Positions 16,311 to 26,420 of a DNA stretch of 64,000 nucleotides are shown in pieces. The notes beneath the pieces are model-generated. The model was not told the DNA's origin and did not search any database. It saw nothing but the letters and a program-made list of their open reading frames with translations. The stretch is from Marisediminitalea lipolytica (GTDB lineage: Bacteria; Pseudomonadota; Gammaproteobacteria; Enterobacterales; Alteromonadaceae). The position numbers and the translations under genes are program-made. The stretch is from contig NZ_MJIC01000010.1 of assembly GCF_001758465.1 (NCBI RefSeq), forward strand, positions 434,001 to 498,000, in the 5' to 3' direction. Positions within the stretch are counted from its first letter, which is position 1. Each line of letters opens with the position of its first letter.

Positions 16311-18923
16311 ATGGCAGATGTATCCATTGAAAAACTCGCCAGTGATATCGGGACAAGCGTTGACCGGTTAGTGAGTCAGTTTAGCGACGCCGGCATTAAA
16401 AAAGCCGCTGGTGAAAGCGTGACTGAAGATGAAAAACGCAAATTGCTGGACCACCTGAGCAAACAGCACGGTGGTACCAATGCAGGTGCAGAACCTAAAA
16501 AAATGACGCTGCAACGTAAGACAACCAGTACGTTAAGCGTAGGTAAATCGAAAGAAGTAAAAGTAGAAGTTCGTAAGAAGAAAACTTACGTAAAACGCAC
16601 TGACATTGAAGAACAGCGTCAGGCCGAAGAAGAAGCCAAACGCCGCGAAGAAGAAGCGCGACTAAAACGTGAAGCGGAAGAAAAAGCCGCCGAAGACGCG
16701 CGTAAAGCGGCTGAAGAAAAAGCCCGTAAGGCAGAAGAAGCCCGTAAAGCGGCGGAAGAAGAAAAAGCCCGCCGCGCTGAAAAAGCCAAGCAGGAAGCCG
16801 CTGCTCGCGCCGAAGCTGAATCAGAACTAACTGAAGAAGAAAAACAGGAGCAGGAAGCTGCTCGTCAGGAAGAAGAGCGTCTGCGCAAGCAACAGGAAGA
16901 AGAAGCCCAGCGTAAGCTTGAAGAAGACGCGAAAAAAGCGGCTGAAGAAGCCCGCAAGCTGGCAGAAGAAAACGAACGTCGCTGGAAAGAAGAAGAAGAG
17001 CGTCGTAAGCAAGCCGAAGCTGAAGAAGTGCACATGCACTCTAACCGCTACGCACAGGAAGCTGAAGACGAAGAAGATATGCAGGTTGAGCGTTCTTCAC
17101 GTCGTCGTAAGAAGCCGAAGAAAAATGCCAGCGAAAGCTTAAAGCAAGGCTTTAACAAGCCAGCTGCGCCGGTTGAGCGTGTGGTTAAGCTGGGCGAAAC
17201 CATCACCGTAGGTGAACTGGCCAGCCGCTTAGCGATTAAGGTGCAGGAAGTCATTAAAGCCATGATGAAAATGGGCGAAATGGCGACCATTAACCAGGTA
17301 CTGGATCAGGATACAGCCGTACTGGTTGTTGAAGAAATGGGTCATAAATATGAACTGGTTAACGATAACGCGCTGGAAGACGAGCTGTTAGCAGAATCCG
17401 GAGCTGGCGAGAAAGATACTCGTGCACCGGTTGTTACCATCATGGGTCACGTAGACCACGGTAAAACTTCATTACTGGATTATATTCGTCGCGCTAAAGT
17501 AGCTGCCGGTGAAGCGGGTGGTATTACGCAGCACATTGGTGCTTACAGCGTAGACACCGATCTGGGTAAGATTACTTTCCTGGATACTCCCGGACACGCC
17601 GCGTTTACTGCTATGCGTGCACGTGGTGCCACTGCTACGGATATCGTCGTACTGGTTGTTGCAGCGGATGACGGTGTGATGCCGCAAACCAAAGAAGCGG
17701 TTCAGCACGCTCGCGCTGCGGGTGTACCGCTGATTATTGCGGTTAACAAGATGGATAAAGAAAGTGCGGATCCGGATCGGGTTAAAACCGAGCTGTCGCA
17801 ACTGGAAGTTATTTCAGAAGAGTGGGGCGGTGAGCACCAGTTTGTTAACGTATCGGCCAAAACCGGTATGGGTGTGGATGAGCTGTTAGAAGCCATTTCA
17901 CTGCAAGCGGAAGTGCTGGATCTTAAAGCCACGCCAACCGGACCTGGTCGCGGTATCGTAATTGAATCACGTCTGGATAAAGGTCGTGGTCCCATTGCCT
18001 CGGTACTGGTTCAGGAAGGTCAGGTTAAAGCAGGTGATATCCTGCTGTGTGGTGAAGAATACGGTCGTGTTCGTGCCATGCGTGACGAAAACGGTCAGGA
18101 CGTAAAACTGGCTGGTCCGTCTACGCCGGTAGAGATTTTAGGTCTTTCTGGTGTACCGGTTGCCGGTGAAGATGCCCTGGTGGTGTCTGATGAGCGTAAA
18201 GCTCGTGAAGTGGCTGGTAAGCGTCATCAGAAGAAACGTGAACTGAAACTGGCTCGCCAGCAGAAAGCGAAACTGGAAAACATGTTTGCGAACATGGAAG
18301 CCGGTGATGTCAGCGAACTGAACATCGTATTGAAAGCTGACGTTCAGGGCTCTGTGGAAGCGATTTCTGAATCACTGATGAAGCTGTCTACCAGCGAAGT
18401 GAAAGTGAACATCGTGGGTAGTGGTGTTGGTGGTATCACCGAAACCGATGCCAGCTTAGCCGCAGCATCAAGCGCTATTATCGTTGGTTTTAACGTTCGT
18501 GCGGATGCAACTGCTCGTCGCGTTATCGAAGCCGAAGAAATTGATTTACGTTACTACAGTGTTATCTACGACCTGATTGACGAAGTGAAAGCGGCCATGA
18601 GTGGTATGCTGGCACCAGAGTTCAAACAGGAAATCATGGGTCTTGCCGAAGTTCGTGACGTGTTTAAGTCACCGAAGCTGGGCGCGATTGCTGGTTGTAT
18701 GGTAACTGAGGGTACCGTTAAACGTAGTAACCCGATCCGCGTACTGCGTGACAACGTGGTTATCTACGAAGGTGAACTGGAATCACTGCGTCGCTTTAAA
18801 GACGACGTACAGGAAGTTCGTAACGGTATGGAATGTGGTATCGGCGTTAAGAACTACAACGACGTTAAAGTGGGCGACCAAATTGAGGTCTTCCAGGTTG
18901 TTGAAGTTAAACGCGAAATCTAA
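16311..18923 (+). CDS. infB: Translation initiation factor IF-2
   Basis: An 870-residue protein. The N-terminal IF2N subdomain is followed by a long Lys/Glu/Ala/Arg-rich helical region (about 85-240). A second IF2N-like domain lies around 285-340. The GTPase has GHVDHGKTS (about 378-386), DTPGHAAFT (about 425) and NKMDK (about 478), and domains II-IV follow. It places initiator tRNA on the 30S subunit; the two initiator tRNA genes lie 8 kb upstream. The repetitive charged region is normal for proteobacterial IF-2 and explains long shadow frames in the other readings. Confidence 0.98.
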   Translation: MADVSIEKLASDIGTSVDRLVSQFSDAGIKKAAGESVTEDEKRKLLDHLSKQHGGTNAGAEPKKMTLQRKTTSTLSVGKSKEVKVEVRKKKTYVKRTDIEEQRQAEEEAKRREEEARLKREAEEKAAEDARKAAEEKARKAEEARKAAEEEKARRAEKAKQEAAARAEAESELTEEEKQEQEAARQEEERLRKQQEEEAQRKLEEDAKKAAEEARKLAEENERRWKEEEERRKQAEAEEVHMHSNRYAQEAEDEEDMQVERSSRRRKKPKKNASESLKQGFNKPAAPVERVVKLGETITVGELASRLAIKVQEVIKAMMKMGEMATINQVLDQDTAVLVVEEMGHKYELVNDNALEDELLAESGAGEKDTRAPVVTIMGHVDHGKTSLLDYIRRAKVAAGEAGGITQHIGAYSVDTDLGKITFLDTPGHAAFTAMRARGATATDIVVLVVAADDGVMPQTKEAVQHARAAGVPLIIAVNKMDKESADPDRVKTELSQLEVISEEWGGEHQFVNVSAKTGMGVDELLEAISLQAEVLDLKATPTGPGRGIVIESRLDKGRGPIASVLVQEGQVKAGDILLCGEEYGRVRAMRDENGQDVKLAGPSTPVEILGLSGVPVAGEDALVVSDERKAREVAGKRHQKKRELKLARQQKAKLENMFANMEAGDVSELNIVLKADVQGSVEAISESLMKLSTSEVKVNIVGSGVGGITETDASLAAASSAIIVGFNVRADATARRVIEAEEIDLRYYSVIYDLIDEVKAAMSGMLAPEFKQEIMGLAEVRDVFKSPKLGAIAGCMVTEGTVKRSNPIRVLRDNVVIYEGELESLRRFKDDVQEVRNGMECGIGVKNYNDVKVGDQIEVFQVVEVKREI

Positions 18924-18945
18924 CCTCAGCGAATAAAGAAAGTTG

Positions 18946-18973
18946 AGCGGGGGCGTTAATGCCCCCGCTTTTG
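18946..18973 (+). terminator. Intrinsic terminator between infB and rbfA
   Basis: AGCGGGGGC (18946-18954) pairs with GCCCCCGCT (18961-18969) around GTTAAT, followed by TTTG. It interrupts an operon usually drawn as continuous, so it should be partial, or rbfA must have its own promoter. Confidence 0.85.
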
Positions 18974-19027
18974 TCTGTGCAGTAAGTGGCAAGTCCCAGT
19001 TATTGCAAAACAGAAAGGAGAGTAACG

Positions 19028-19423
19028 ATGGCTCGGGAATTTTCTCGAACAGATCGGGTTGCCCAGCAAATCCACAAAGAAGTGGCCAGTTTGCTGCAAA
19101 ACGAATATAAGCATCGGGTCGGTAATTTACCGTTTATCACAGTGTCTGATGTAGAAGTCTCACGGGACTTAGCTCATGCAAAAGTGTTTATCACTTTTTA
19201 CAACAGTGACGAAGCCGAAGTAAAAACACAGATGAAGCAACTGGTTGAGCACAAAGGGTTCCTGCGCAGTTTGCTGGCAAAGCGTATTCGTATGCGTGCT
19301 GTGCCTGATTTACATTTCTTCGAAGATAAGTCGATTACCGAAGGGATGCGAATTTCCAACCTGGTGAGTGAAACTATCGCTCGTGATAAAGCGCGTTCTA
19401 ATAACGACGACGAGCAGGAATAA
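19028..19423 (+). CDS. rbfA: 30S ribosome-binding factor RbfA
   Basis: A 131-residue protein from ATG 19028, chosen because AAAGGAGAG lies just before it and MAREFSRTDRVAQQIHKEV is the typical start. An in-frame extension upstream lacks family similarity. The KH-like core has VSDVEVSRDLAHAKVFITF and VPDLHFFEDKSITEGMRI. It is a cold-shock and 16S maturation factor. The gene ends 6 bases before truB. Confidence 0.97.
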   Translation: MAREFSRTDRVAQQIHKEVASLLQNEYKHRVGNLPFITVSDVEVSRDLAHAKVFITFYNSDEAEVKTQMKQLVEHKGFLRSLLAKRIRMRAVPDLHFFEDKSITEGMRISNLVSETIARDKARSNNDDEQE

Positions 19424-19429
19424 CACATC

Positions 19430-20407
19430 ATGGCAAGAAAACGCAAAGGCCGTGCAGTTAACGGCATTGTGTTAATTGATAAGCCCCTGGGCGGCTCATC
19501 AAACCAGATTTTACAAAAAGTACGCTGGATTTATCAGGCTCAGAAAGCCGGCCATACCGGCGCTTTGGATCCACTGGCAACCGGTATGCTGCCAGTGTGC
19601 CTGGGCGAGGCGACAAAGTTCTCCCAATTCTTACTCGACGCTGAGAAGGAATACGAAGTCACGGCTAAACTCGGGATCCGCACTACCACGTCGGATGCTG
19701 ATGGCGATATCGTAGAAGAACGCGAAGTCACTTGTAGCGAAGACGAAGTCCGTGCTGCCTGCTTGTCTTTTCTGGGCAGCAGTAAACAAGTACCTTCTAT
19801 GTTCTCGGCGTTAAAGTATCAGGGTAAACCGCTGTATTATTACGCCAGACAAGGTATCGATGTACCCCGGGAAGCGCGGGATATCACTATCTTTGAACTG
19901 GAAATAACCCGTGTAGCCTTACCCGAAGTCGATATGCGGGTTCGTTGCAGCAAGGGCACTTATATTCGTTCTCTGGTAGACGATATCGGCCAGCAGCTGG
20001 GTTGTGGCGCTTATGTTACCCGCTTGCACCGCACTAAAGTGGCAGACTATCCCACCGCGAACATGATTTCGGTTGAAGCGTTGGAAGCCATGGTGGCACA
20101 GGATATCAGTGAGCGTGATTATGCCGCAATCGATGCACTGTTGTTGCCCATGGATACCGCAGTTAAAACCTTACCCGCCGTCGAATTATCGGCCGCTGAA
20201 GCCGATCGTTTACAGCATGGTCAAAGTGTTACGCCCCTGGGTGATATGGCGTTAGCGCAAGGCCAGCAGTATCGTATTTATGACACGGGCAGCGAGCCCG
20301 CCCGGTTCTTAGGCGTGGGCGAGGGAGTCTGTGCTCCCAAAGATCAAAAAGCACCCGCCGAGCAGGTTTTTGTGGCCCCGCGACGCAGTGTGGTTTACAG
20401 CGATTAA
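19430..20407 (+). CDS. truB: tRNA pseudouridine-55 synthase TruB
   Basis: A 325-residue enzyme. Motif [19 protein letters not shown] carries the catalytic Asp47, and [20 protein letters not shown] and YYYARQG-type segments follow. The C-terminal PUA-like domain runs from about 250 to the end. It makes pseudouridine 55 in the T-loop of elongator tRNAs. It is 6 bases after rbfA and followed by the separate rpsO promoter. Confidence 0.98.
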   Translation: MARKRKGRAVNGIVLIDKPLGGSSNQILQKVRWIYQAQKAGHTGALDPLATGMLPVCLGEATKFSQFLLDAEKEYEVTAKLGIRTTTSDADGDIVEEREVTCSEDEVRAACLSFLGSSKQVPSMFSALKYQGKPLYYYARQGIDVPREARDITIFELEITRVALPEVDMRVRCSKGTYIRSLVDDIGQQLGCGAYVTRLHRTKVADYPTANMISVEALEAMVAQDISERDYAAIDALLLPMDTAVKTLPAVELSAAEADRLQHGQSVTPLGDMALAQGQQYRIYDTGSEPARFLGVGEGVCAPKDQKAPAEQVFVAPRRSVVYSD

Positions 20408-20428
20408 TGGTTAAATGCGTAAAATAAC

Positions 20429-20456
20429 TTGCGCACAAAGTGCGGCCAAGTATAAT
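20429..20456 (+). promoter_or_regulatory. Sigma-70 promoter of rpsO
   Basis: TTGCGC (20429-20434), 16-base spacer and perfect TATAAT (20451-20456), 65 bases before the rpsO start. This leaves a leader of about 58 bases, room for S15 autoregulation of its own mRNA as known in E. coli. Confidence 0.8.
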
Positions 20457-20520
20457 ACGCGCTCAGTTTTGCCAGACTGAATTAGTGATCGGTCGGGCAG
20501 TTTCAAAACAGGAGAAAATT

Positions 20521-20790
20521 ATGTCACTAACTAAAGAAGAAACCGCAAGCATTGTTGCAGAATATGGCGTTAAAGAAGGTGATACTGGTTCACCTGAAGT
20601 ACAGGTTGCACTGTTAACGCACAACATCAACAAGCTGCAATCACACTTCTCATCAAATAAGAAAGATCACCACTCACGTCGTGGTCTGCTGCGCATGGTT
20701 AGCCAGCGTCGTAAACTGCTTGATTACCTGAAAGGTAAAAATGCAGAGCGTTATCTTGACCTGATCAAGCGTCTTGGCCTGCGTCGCTAA
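20521..20790 (+). CDS. rpsO: 30S ribosomal protein S15
   Basis: An 89-residue protein, the exact family length, from ATG 20521 after ACAGGAGAAA. The sequence runs [35 protein letters not shown] and [21 protein letters not shown]15 binds the 16S central domain early in 30S assembly. The in-frame extension upstream is promoter DNA. In many gammaproteobacteria pnp follows; here a terminator and an unrelated convergent gene follow instead. Confidence 0.98.
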   Translation: MSLTKEETASIVAEYGVKEGDTGSPEVQVALLTHNINKLQSHFSSNKKDHHSRRGLLRMVSQRRKLLDYLKGKNAERYLDLIKRLGLRR

Positions 20791-20807
20791 TAGCGATTCG
20801 CCAACGC

Positions 20808-20834
20808 AAAAAGCGCCTTTATGGCGCTTTTTTT
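20808..20834 (+). terminator. Rho-independent terminator of rpsO
   Basis: AAAAAGCGCC (20808-20817) pairs with GGCGCTTTTT (20823-20832) around TTTAT, with further T. With A runs on the other side it may also serve the convergent lipoprotein gene. Confidence 0.92.
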
Positions 20835-20853
20835 GTATCTGCTGACAACCAGA

Positions 20854-21312
20854 TTATTTGGCGGCAAGCACGTACTGGTCTGCATTTTTAATCTGCTCAC
20901 AGGGGAGCTGGCGTAAACGGTAACCCGATACCACCCAATTGACTCCAGCCACGTTCTGCGGATTAACTTCTGCCATTAAACACAATCTTTGCTTAGGCTG
21001 GATGTCGAGACTAAGTTCGTTACTCCAATCGGCATGGGCGCGGATTTTAAAGGTTTTAAAGCCGGGTTCTATATTAATGTTGGTGAATTGTTTTGGTGCC
21101 AGTGAAACAAAGTAATTATCATCCCAACCAATGTAAACATCAGTCAGACTGCCCTGAAGCTCATCAGAGCGGTAGATTGTGATACTGGCTGCGGTGTCGG
21201 TTGCCGCTTTTGGTAATACTGACTTTGAGACACAGCCTGTGGTAATACCGGATACCAGTGCCAGCATGCCAAGCGTAATAATCGGTTTTAACGCAGGAAA
21301 TTGATTAAACAT
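20854..21312 (-). CDS. Putative lipoprotein, DUF2846-like
   Basis: A 152-residue protein. A hydrophobic signal sequence (PIITLGMLALVSGITTGC) ends in a lipobox-like cysteine, although threonine at -3 is less usual. The mature part shows ASITIYRSDELQGS, VYIGWDDNYFVSLAPKQF and IEPGFKTFKIRA, the pattern of DUF2846-type envelope proteins with a beta-sandwich. A downstream cysteine pair (RLCLMAE, QLPCEQ) may be oxidised. No function is known. It stands alone, convergent with rpsO. Confidence 0.65.
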   Translation of the reverse strand: MFNQFPALKPIITLGMLALVSGITTGCVSKSVLPKAATDTAASITIYRSDELQGSLTDVYIGWDDNYFVSLAPKQFTNINIEPGFKTFKIRAHADWSNELSLDIQPKQRLCLMAEVNPQNVAGVNWVVSGYRLRQLPCEQIKNADQYVLAAK

Positions 21313-21422
21313 TGTGATGACCTCGGTTATTCAGGTTAACCGCAATGTTAGGTGGGCCGGGGTGAAACAGAGGTAAAAAAGCCAGCACGAAGGCTGGCCT
21401 GGCTTGAAATTAGATGGAAGGC

Positions 21423-22193
21423 TTACAGGAAACCACCATTATCAACCTGGATAACCTGGCCGGTTACCGCTTTACCCATTTCACTGGCCAGATAAAGGGC
21501 GGCATATGCCTGATCACGCGGCTCTACTGATGGTACTGTGGTGTTGGTGTACTTGTCTGAGAACTCCAGCATAACGTCACCGCCTTCCTGTTCGCCTGCG
21601 GCCCAGGCTCTGGCGGCGTCAGTATCGGTTACACCCGGTGCAATGGCGTTACAACGAATATTGGTACCAGACAGGCGAATTGCGATATTTTTAGTCATGG
21701 TATTCACGCCGCCCTTAGTAGTGGTGTAGGCCACACCACAAATAGGTAGTACACCATTTACCGAAGACACATTAATAATCCGGCCCTCGTTTCGCGGCAT
21801 AAAGTGATTAACGGCTTCGCGACAGAAGCGGAATACGCCAGAGAGATTCAGTTCGATAATTTTAGCCCAGTGTTCATCCGAGGTTTGCTCAACGGCAAAC
21901 ATTTCACCCACACCGGCATTGTTAACCATAATGTCAACCTGACCAAAGGTATCGATAGCCTTGGAAAACACGTTTTTAGGCGCTTCAGGATCGCTTGAAT
22001 CGGCAACCATGCCGATGGCTTTACCCTGACCTTTAGCGTTTATTTTGTCTACTGCAGTTTCGATTTCATCCTGGTGCAAAGCGGTCAGGACGACGTTAGC
22101 GCCTTCTTCCGCAAACAGTTCTGCAATCGCAAAACCAATACCTTTTGATGCACCGGTAACAATGGCTGTCTTGCCTTCCAGCATGTTAATCAT
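21423..22193 (-). CDS. SDR-family NAD(P)-dependent oxidoreductase, FabG-like
   Basis: A 256-residue protein from ATG 22193, preferred because AAGGGA precedes it and MINMLEGKTAIVTGASKGIG is a normal SDR start; a longer frame begins at 22250. It has the Rossmann motif TGASKGIG, NNAG, catalytic Ser in NVSSVNG, Y-x-x-x-K in AYTTTKGG and a C-terminal GQVIQVDNGGF. This is the classical short-chain dehydrogenase design shared by 3-oxoacyl-ACP reductases and sugar-alcohol dehydrogenases; the substrate cannot be told. No fatty-acid or sugar gene is next to it. Confidence 0.9.
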   Translation of the reverse strand: MINMLEGKTAIVTGASKGIGFAIAELFAEEGANVVLTALHQDEIETAVDKINAKGQGKAIGMVADSSDPEAPKNVFSKAIDTFGQVDIMVNNAGVGEMFAVEQTSDEHWAKIIELNLSGVFRFCREAVNHFMPRNEGRIINVSSVNGVLPICGVAYTTTKGGVNTMTKNIAIRLSGTNIRCNAIAPGVTDTDAARAWAAGEQEGGDVMLEFSDKYTNTTVPSVEPRDQAYAALYLASEMGKAVTGQVIQVDNGGFL

Positions 22194-22314
22194 AACTTTA
22201 TCCCTTAATGTTTTGTTGGCACTGTGTAGCAGAGAAAGTAGAAAAGACACCAGCGCCAGTGAAGAAAAAAATCACTCAATGAGTGTCACTAATCACTACG
22301 GGACAAAACGAAAA

Positions 22315-22379
22315 AGGGGACATTCATATCACTTAGTACTCTGATTCATTAAACAAACCAGCGTGAAGCAGTGTCCCCT
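22315..22379. repeat. 65-bp element bounded by 8-bp inverted repeats
   Basis: AGGGGACA (22315-22322) and TGTCCCCT (22372-22379) are perfect inverted ends around 49 AT-rich bases between the SDR start and the mntP stop. AAAA flanks both sides. It may be a small palindromic repeat or MITE-like insertion, or only a long hairpin. Confidence 0.35.
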
Positions 22380-22386
22380 AAAATGG

Positions 22387-22926
22387 TTAAAATAGCAGAA
22401 TCTTAACCCCGATCAGGATAAGTACCACGCCACCTAAGATTTCAGCTTTACTCTCCAGCCAGGTGCCGGTTTTGGCCCCAATATGCACCCCAAGGAAACT
22501 GAAAACAAAGGTTACAACGCCAATGAGCAGGCAGGCCAGAAAAGCGTTAAAGTCGAGCAAAGTTAAGGTAAAGCCTGCAGCCATGGCATCTATACTGGTG
22601 GCTATTGCCAGTACCAACATAACCCGTGGTGTAATTTGTGCGATATCTTCTTCGATACCCTCCGACAGCGCTTCGTAAATCATCTTGCCACCGATAATGA
22701 CTAACAGGATAAAGGCAATCCAGTGCGCAAAATCACCAATAAAGCCGAGCAAGCCCTGACCACCAAGATAGCCGATTAACGGCATTAGTCCCTGAAACAA
22801 ACCAAAATAAAGGGCCGCGGAAAGTGACAGCGACCGGGCGCTGACAACGTGCTTGGAACCCAGACCAATAGATACCGCAAAGGCATCCATGCTAAGTGCA
22901 AGAGCGAGAATAAAAACGTCGAGCAT
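22387..22926 (-). CDS. mntP: Manganese efflux pump MntP
   Basis: A 179-residue, six-helix membrane protein from ATG 22926 ([21 protein letters not shown]). The start is set by comparison with E. coli MntP, where SMDAFA lies about 12 residues in; a frame beginning at 23037 would add an unusual hydrophobic segment. Two repeats carry conserved acidic residues, [10 protein letters not shown] and [11 protein letters not shown], as in the DUF204/MntP family. It exports Mn(II). I looked for a yybP-ykoY manganese riboswitch upstream and saw none. Confidence 0.92.
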   Translation of the reverse strand: MLDVFILALALSMDAFAVSIGLGSKHVVSARSLSLSAALYFGLFQGLMPLIGYLGGQGLLGFIGDFAHWIAFILLVIIGGKMIYEALSEGIEEDIAQITPRVMLVLAIATSIDAMAAGFTLTLLDFNAFLACLLIGVVTFVFSFLGVHIGAKTGTWLESKAEILGGVVLILIGVKILLF

Positions 22927-23052
22927 AAATCTACCTGAATAAAGAGATGACAGTGTCAGAGTGGTTATCAAAACGGCTGCCAGTGTAACGGACAGACAAG
23001 GCCAGACGCTACCTTGTTGACGGCGTTTTGCACTCATCTCATCGAAATCAGC

Positions 23053-24657
23053 TCAACTGAGTTTATAGGTAGAAGCAATATTACTGAGGTTAGTCATAAG
23101 ATTGCTGAGCTCATTTGCCTGAGCCCGGGTAATTTCACTTTGTTGTTGTAACTGTCTGGCCTGATGATTAATGCTGTTCACCTGTTGCTGAATAGCAGTG
23201 GTGGACTGTGCCGCCTGTTGTGTGGAGTTTGCCAGAAGCTGATTATTATCACTGAGTGTCAGGACACTTTGCTGGCTATGTTTAAGCGACAGTACCGTTT
23301 GACTGGCCTGATGGAAGGCTTCGGCAGTGTGCTGGATATTGCTCTGCATACTGACAACCGTACCACTGATAGATTCGACTATCCGGGCTAAAATTGTGTT
23401 GATTTGGTGAGTCGATTCCTGGGTGCGCGATGCCAGGGTGCGCACCTCATCAGCAACTACCGCAAATCCGCGGCCATGCTGGCCGGCTCGGGCTGCTTCA
23501 ATAGCGGCGTTTAGTGCCAGCAAATTGGTTTGGTCAGCAATATCAGCAATCACCTTTACCACTGAACTTACCTGATCGCCCGCGGCTTGCAAGGACGACA
23601 ATTGCTGTGAAGACTGATTGATTTCTTCCTGTAAGCTGGCAATTTGGTTGGCGCTAACGGCTACTTCCTGTTTGCCCTGATTGACCAGTTCAGCGGTTAA
23701 CCTGGCCGAATCTGATGCCGCTACAGAGTCGTCAGATGCGGCGAAGATCTGTTGACCAACCCCGGCAATGGCGCTGTTTAACTGTTCTGCCAGGTTGGTA
23801 AACAACTGCGCTTGCTGGCCAGACGAAGAGGCGGACTGATTAAGTGTCCGGCTGGAATGTTGTAGCTGGGCAACCATCGTATTCAAGGCCGTATAATCAT
23901 GCTCAATCGCAGTAATTAAATGGCTCAGCGCGTTAACAACCTGCCCGAGTTCGTCGTTATCTGTTGGCGGTAATGTCACCGCTAAGTTTTTGTCATGACT
24001 CAAACTGTTCAGTGAGCGGGTAATTAATTGTAATGGCACCACCAGTTTTCGATGCAGATAGCGATAAGAAAACAAGGCGATTATAAGGACTAAGGCAATG
24101 GAGAGGTAACTAATCCAGCGTATTACCTCAATGGTGTGACTGACTTCGGTGGTAGCGGTAAAGACCTGCTGCCCCGATTGCTGACTGAGCTGATTCAATG
24201 CCTCCCGACTGGCGTTCTTGGCCTGTTCGATAACCGACAAAGCCGCTCTGGCAGCATCCCAGTCGATATTTTCATTGCTTAAAATCCGTTTCAGTGAATC
24301 CATGGCGACAAACAGCGACTGAATGTGCGTTGTTACCTTATCGGCAGGTAACAGATGTTGAGCCTGGATCTGGTTTAAATGCTCAAGTAATTTTTGCTTT
24401 TGCAAAGCGTAGCGGGTTGTGTAATCCGCTTTCTCGATGGTGTAGCCATACAGGGCAAAGCTCAGGTTGTGCAATTGCGCCAGCTCATCCTGCGCCTGCT
24501 GTAATAATGTAAAAGCGGGCAGGGTGTGCGCCGTAAAGACGTTATTCTGGCGGTTAATATGGCTCAGACTTAGTTGCAGCATCATGCCGGCAATAATCAT
24601 TGCGGTGGCCAGCACCAGGTAACCCAGCATGACTTTCCGGCTTATGGAATTTAACAT
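23053..24657 (-). CDS. Methyl-accepting chemotaxis protein
   Basis: A 534-residue protein from ATG 24657 ([20 protein letters not shown]); the frame could extend to 24702. A first membrane helix is followed by a four-helix-bundle periplasmic sensor (about 40-170), a second helix near 180-200, HAMP and the long signalling coiled coil. The tip contains the canonical [20 protein letters not shown] and [15 protein letters not shown]. No CheR-binding pentapeptide is seen at the C-terminus. The ligand is unknown. No che genes are in the window. Confidence 0.93.
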   Translation of the reverse strand: MLNSISRKVMLGYLVLATAMIIAGMMLQLSLSHINRQNNVFTAHTLPAFTLLQQAQDELAQLHNLSFALYGYTIEKADYTTRYALQKQKLLEHLNQIQAQHLLPADKVTTHIQSLFVAMDSLKRILSNENIDWDAARAALSVIEQAKNASREALNQLSQQSGQQVFTATTEVSHTIEVIRWISYLSIALVLIIALFSYRYLHRKLVVPLQLITRSLNSLSHDKNLAVTLPPTDNDELGQVVNALSHLITAIEHDYTALNTMVAQLQHSSRTLNQSASSSGQQAQLFTNLAEQLNSAIAGVGQQIFAASDDSVAASDSARLTAELVNQGKQEVAVSANQIASLQEEINQSSQQLSSLQAAGDQVSSVVKVIADIADQTNLLALNAAIEAARAGQHGRGFAVVADEVRTLASRTQESTHQINTILARIVESISGTVVSMQSNIQHTAEAFHQASQTVLSLKHSQQSVLTLSDNNQLLANSTQQAAQSTTAIQQQVNSINHQARQLQQQSEITRAQANELSNLMTNLSNIASTYKLS

Positions 24658-24735
24658 TTTGATACTCAGCACAGCAGATATACCAATCCTGACCGGTATC
24701 ACTGAATTTTTATTTCAATGAGTAAGGGACATCTG

Positions 24736-25989
24736 TCAGGTTACTGTCTTCTGGATTTTTGCGTAACGCTTCTTCCATGCGCTGATTGTCAGTGGCACAG
24801 ATACATTCAGCAAAAATGCAACCAGCATAAGCGTGTAAAATGCCTCCTGATTAAGAATGTGGTTTTGCACATAGGCAATGTCCATTACCACGAACGCCAG
24901 TTCCGCCCGGCCTAACATGCCAAAGCCAATTAACCAGCTGGATGGCCAGTCAAAGCCGCCGGTCCAGCGGGCAGCAAGGCCAGCCGATAATACCTGACCA
25001 ATGAATAACGCGATAAATAAGGTCACGCTTTCAAACAGCACAGATATAAAGATATCCAGCTCGAACATGAGCTTAGTGCCTAAGGAAACAAAGAAGATTG
25101 GACCAATCCACGAAAAAGCCGCGTTATCGATGATTTCCCGGGAATGCTGGTAATGATCACGGCCTTGTTCCTGGTGAAAATCGAAGTATTCACGGCGAAC
25201 AATGAGTCCGGCCATGTACGCGCCAACGGCCGGATGAAAACCGAATTCGTGGGCAATCAGACCCACGACCACCGCAATCAGTAGCAGAGAAAGTACCGTG
25301 TACTGCCCCTGGCCCATAGCGAGCACCCGGCTCAAATGCAGCTTTCTTAAAAAAGGGATTTTGGCGGCTCTGCCTACCCGGGCCGGAAATAACCAGGCGC
25401 CCATAATGGTGACCAGGGCAAAAAAGACAATGGCTTTACCGAGGATGGTAAAAATGCCGGTAATGCTGACAGTAGCCGTACCTACCGCGATGGGGACGAG
25501 AATAGCTACCAGGGCCAGTGAAGCAATGTCATCCAGCACCGCTGATGTCATAATACCGGTGGCGGCCGGGGTTTTGCTTAAGCCTTCGCTTTTAAGTGAC
25601 ACCATAGTGAGCGACACCGCAGTCGCGGTCATCGCCAGGGCCACAAACAACGAGATATTGTGCTGGCCCCAAAACCAGTCGGCAAACAGATACCCTACGC
25701 CAAAGGGCACGACAGCGCCAAATAAAGCAATGCCCCAGCTACGCTTGATACCGGTAATAAAACTGGCCGTATTTTCTTCAAACCCAATGGCAAACATAAT
25801 GATAATGATGCCCAGTTCTGCCAGATCCTGAATAAATACCGGCAGTGCTGTGGGAAGAATGCCCAGGTTGACAAACACGGCGCCAAAAAAGAGGTACCAT
25901 AAAACCGGGGTCAGGCGCGTGCGATGGGCAAAGTAGGATGCCACAAAAACACTCACCCACATGGTGGCTAATACGGCTAAATCATGCAT
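24736..25989 (-). CDS. CPA2-type cation:proton antiporter
   Basis: A 417-residue protein with about 12 membrane helices and the Na_H_Exchanger domain. Recognisable segments are ELGIIIIMFAIGFEE, TATAVSLTMVSLKSEG and TSAVLDDIASLALVAIL, the last with the paired Asp residues of the ion site. It lacks the C-terminal TrkA-N domain of KefB/KefC, so it is a transporter-only form exchanging Na+ or K+ for protons. Monocistronic as far as can be seen. Confidence 0.9.
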   Translation of the reverse strand: MHDLAVLATMWVSVFVASYFAHRTRLTPVLWYLFFGAVFVNLGILPTALPVFIQDLAELGIIIIMFAIGFEENTASFITGIKRSWGIALFGAVVPFGVGYLFADWFWGQHNISLFVALAMTATAVSLTMVSLKSEGLSKTPAATGIMTSAVLDDIASLALVAILVPIAVGTATVSITGIFTILGKAIVFFALVTIMGAWLFPARVGRAAKIPFLRKLHLSRVLAMGQGQYTVLSLLLIAVVVGLIAHEFGFHPAVGAYMAGLIVRREYFDFHQEQGRDHYQHSREIIDNAAFSWIGPIFFVSLGTKLMFELDIFISVLFESVTLFIALFIGQVLSAGLAARWTGGFDWPSSWLIGFGMLGRAELAFVVMDIAYVQNHILNQEAFYTLMLVAFLLNVSVPLTISAWKKRYAKIQKTVT

Positions 25990-26420
25990 GAAACTTTCCG
26001 GCTGGTTAAAATTTCATCCTGCCAGATAACGCCCGCTAAAAATTGATGCTGATCATTTAAAAATCAATTAGATAGATTATGAAGCCAATGCAGACTGATT
26101 TTTGACGACATAAACCGCCTTTTCATTTCGCTGTTTAACGAAGACCGTAACTCGCCGTTGGTCAGTATAATTGCATCAGTAGCCACTAAAAATTACTGCT
26201 AGGACTCAAAGAGTAGTTGATTTAGGATTTTGCAACTTGGATTTCGGTTTCGACGATGATGATAAAGTGTCAACAAAATTTACAGTGGACTGCGAAGTAG
26301 TCATTTTAAAATAAGTAACGCCATGATTAGTTATGGAAATTATTTTTGGCATATTTTTAGCTACATATTTTAGCTAAAAATGAAACTGATACTTTATTAA
26401 CAATTACACGGACATATTCG
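25990..26420. other. Intergenic region upstream of the PEP-CTERM-like gene
   Basis: A 430-base AT-rich stretch between divergent genes. It holds a perfect 11-bp inverted repeat ATTTTTAGCTA/TAGCTAAAAAT (26353-26363 and 26371-26381), which overlaps a sigma-54-like promoter. No coding frame is visible. Confidence 0.5.
26347..26362 (+). promoter_or_regulatory. Possible sigma-54 promoter
   Basis: TGGCATATTTTTAGCT has the -24 GG (26348-26349) and -12 GC (26360-26361) at the exact sigma-54 spacing, with TAGC instead of TTGC. Sigma-54 control through PrsK/PrsR is known for PEP-CTERM systems, which makes the placement plausible, but AT-rich DNA gives chance matches. Confidence 0.4.

Noticed and set aside
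16827-17142. Phe-rich and Lys-rich frames inside infB on both strands
   Set aside because: Shadows of the low-complexity Lys/Glu/Ala/Arg linker of IF-2.
22927-23052. yybP-ykoY manganese riboswitch ahead of mntP
   Set aside because: Consensus loops of the riboswitch are not recognisable in this short leader.
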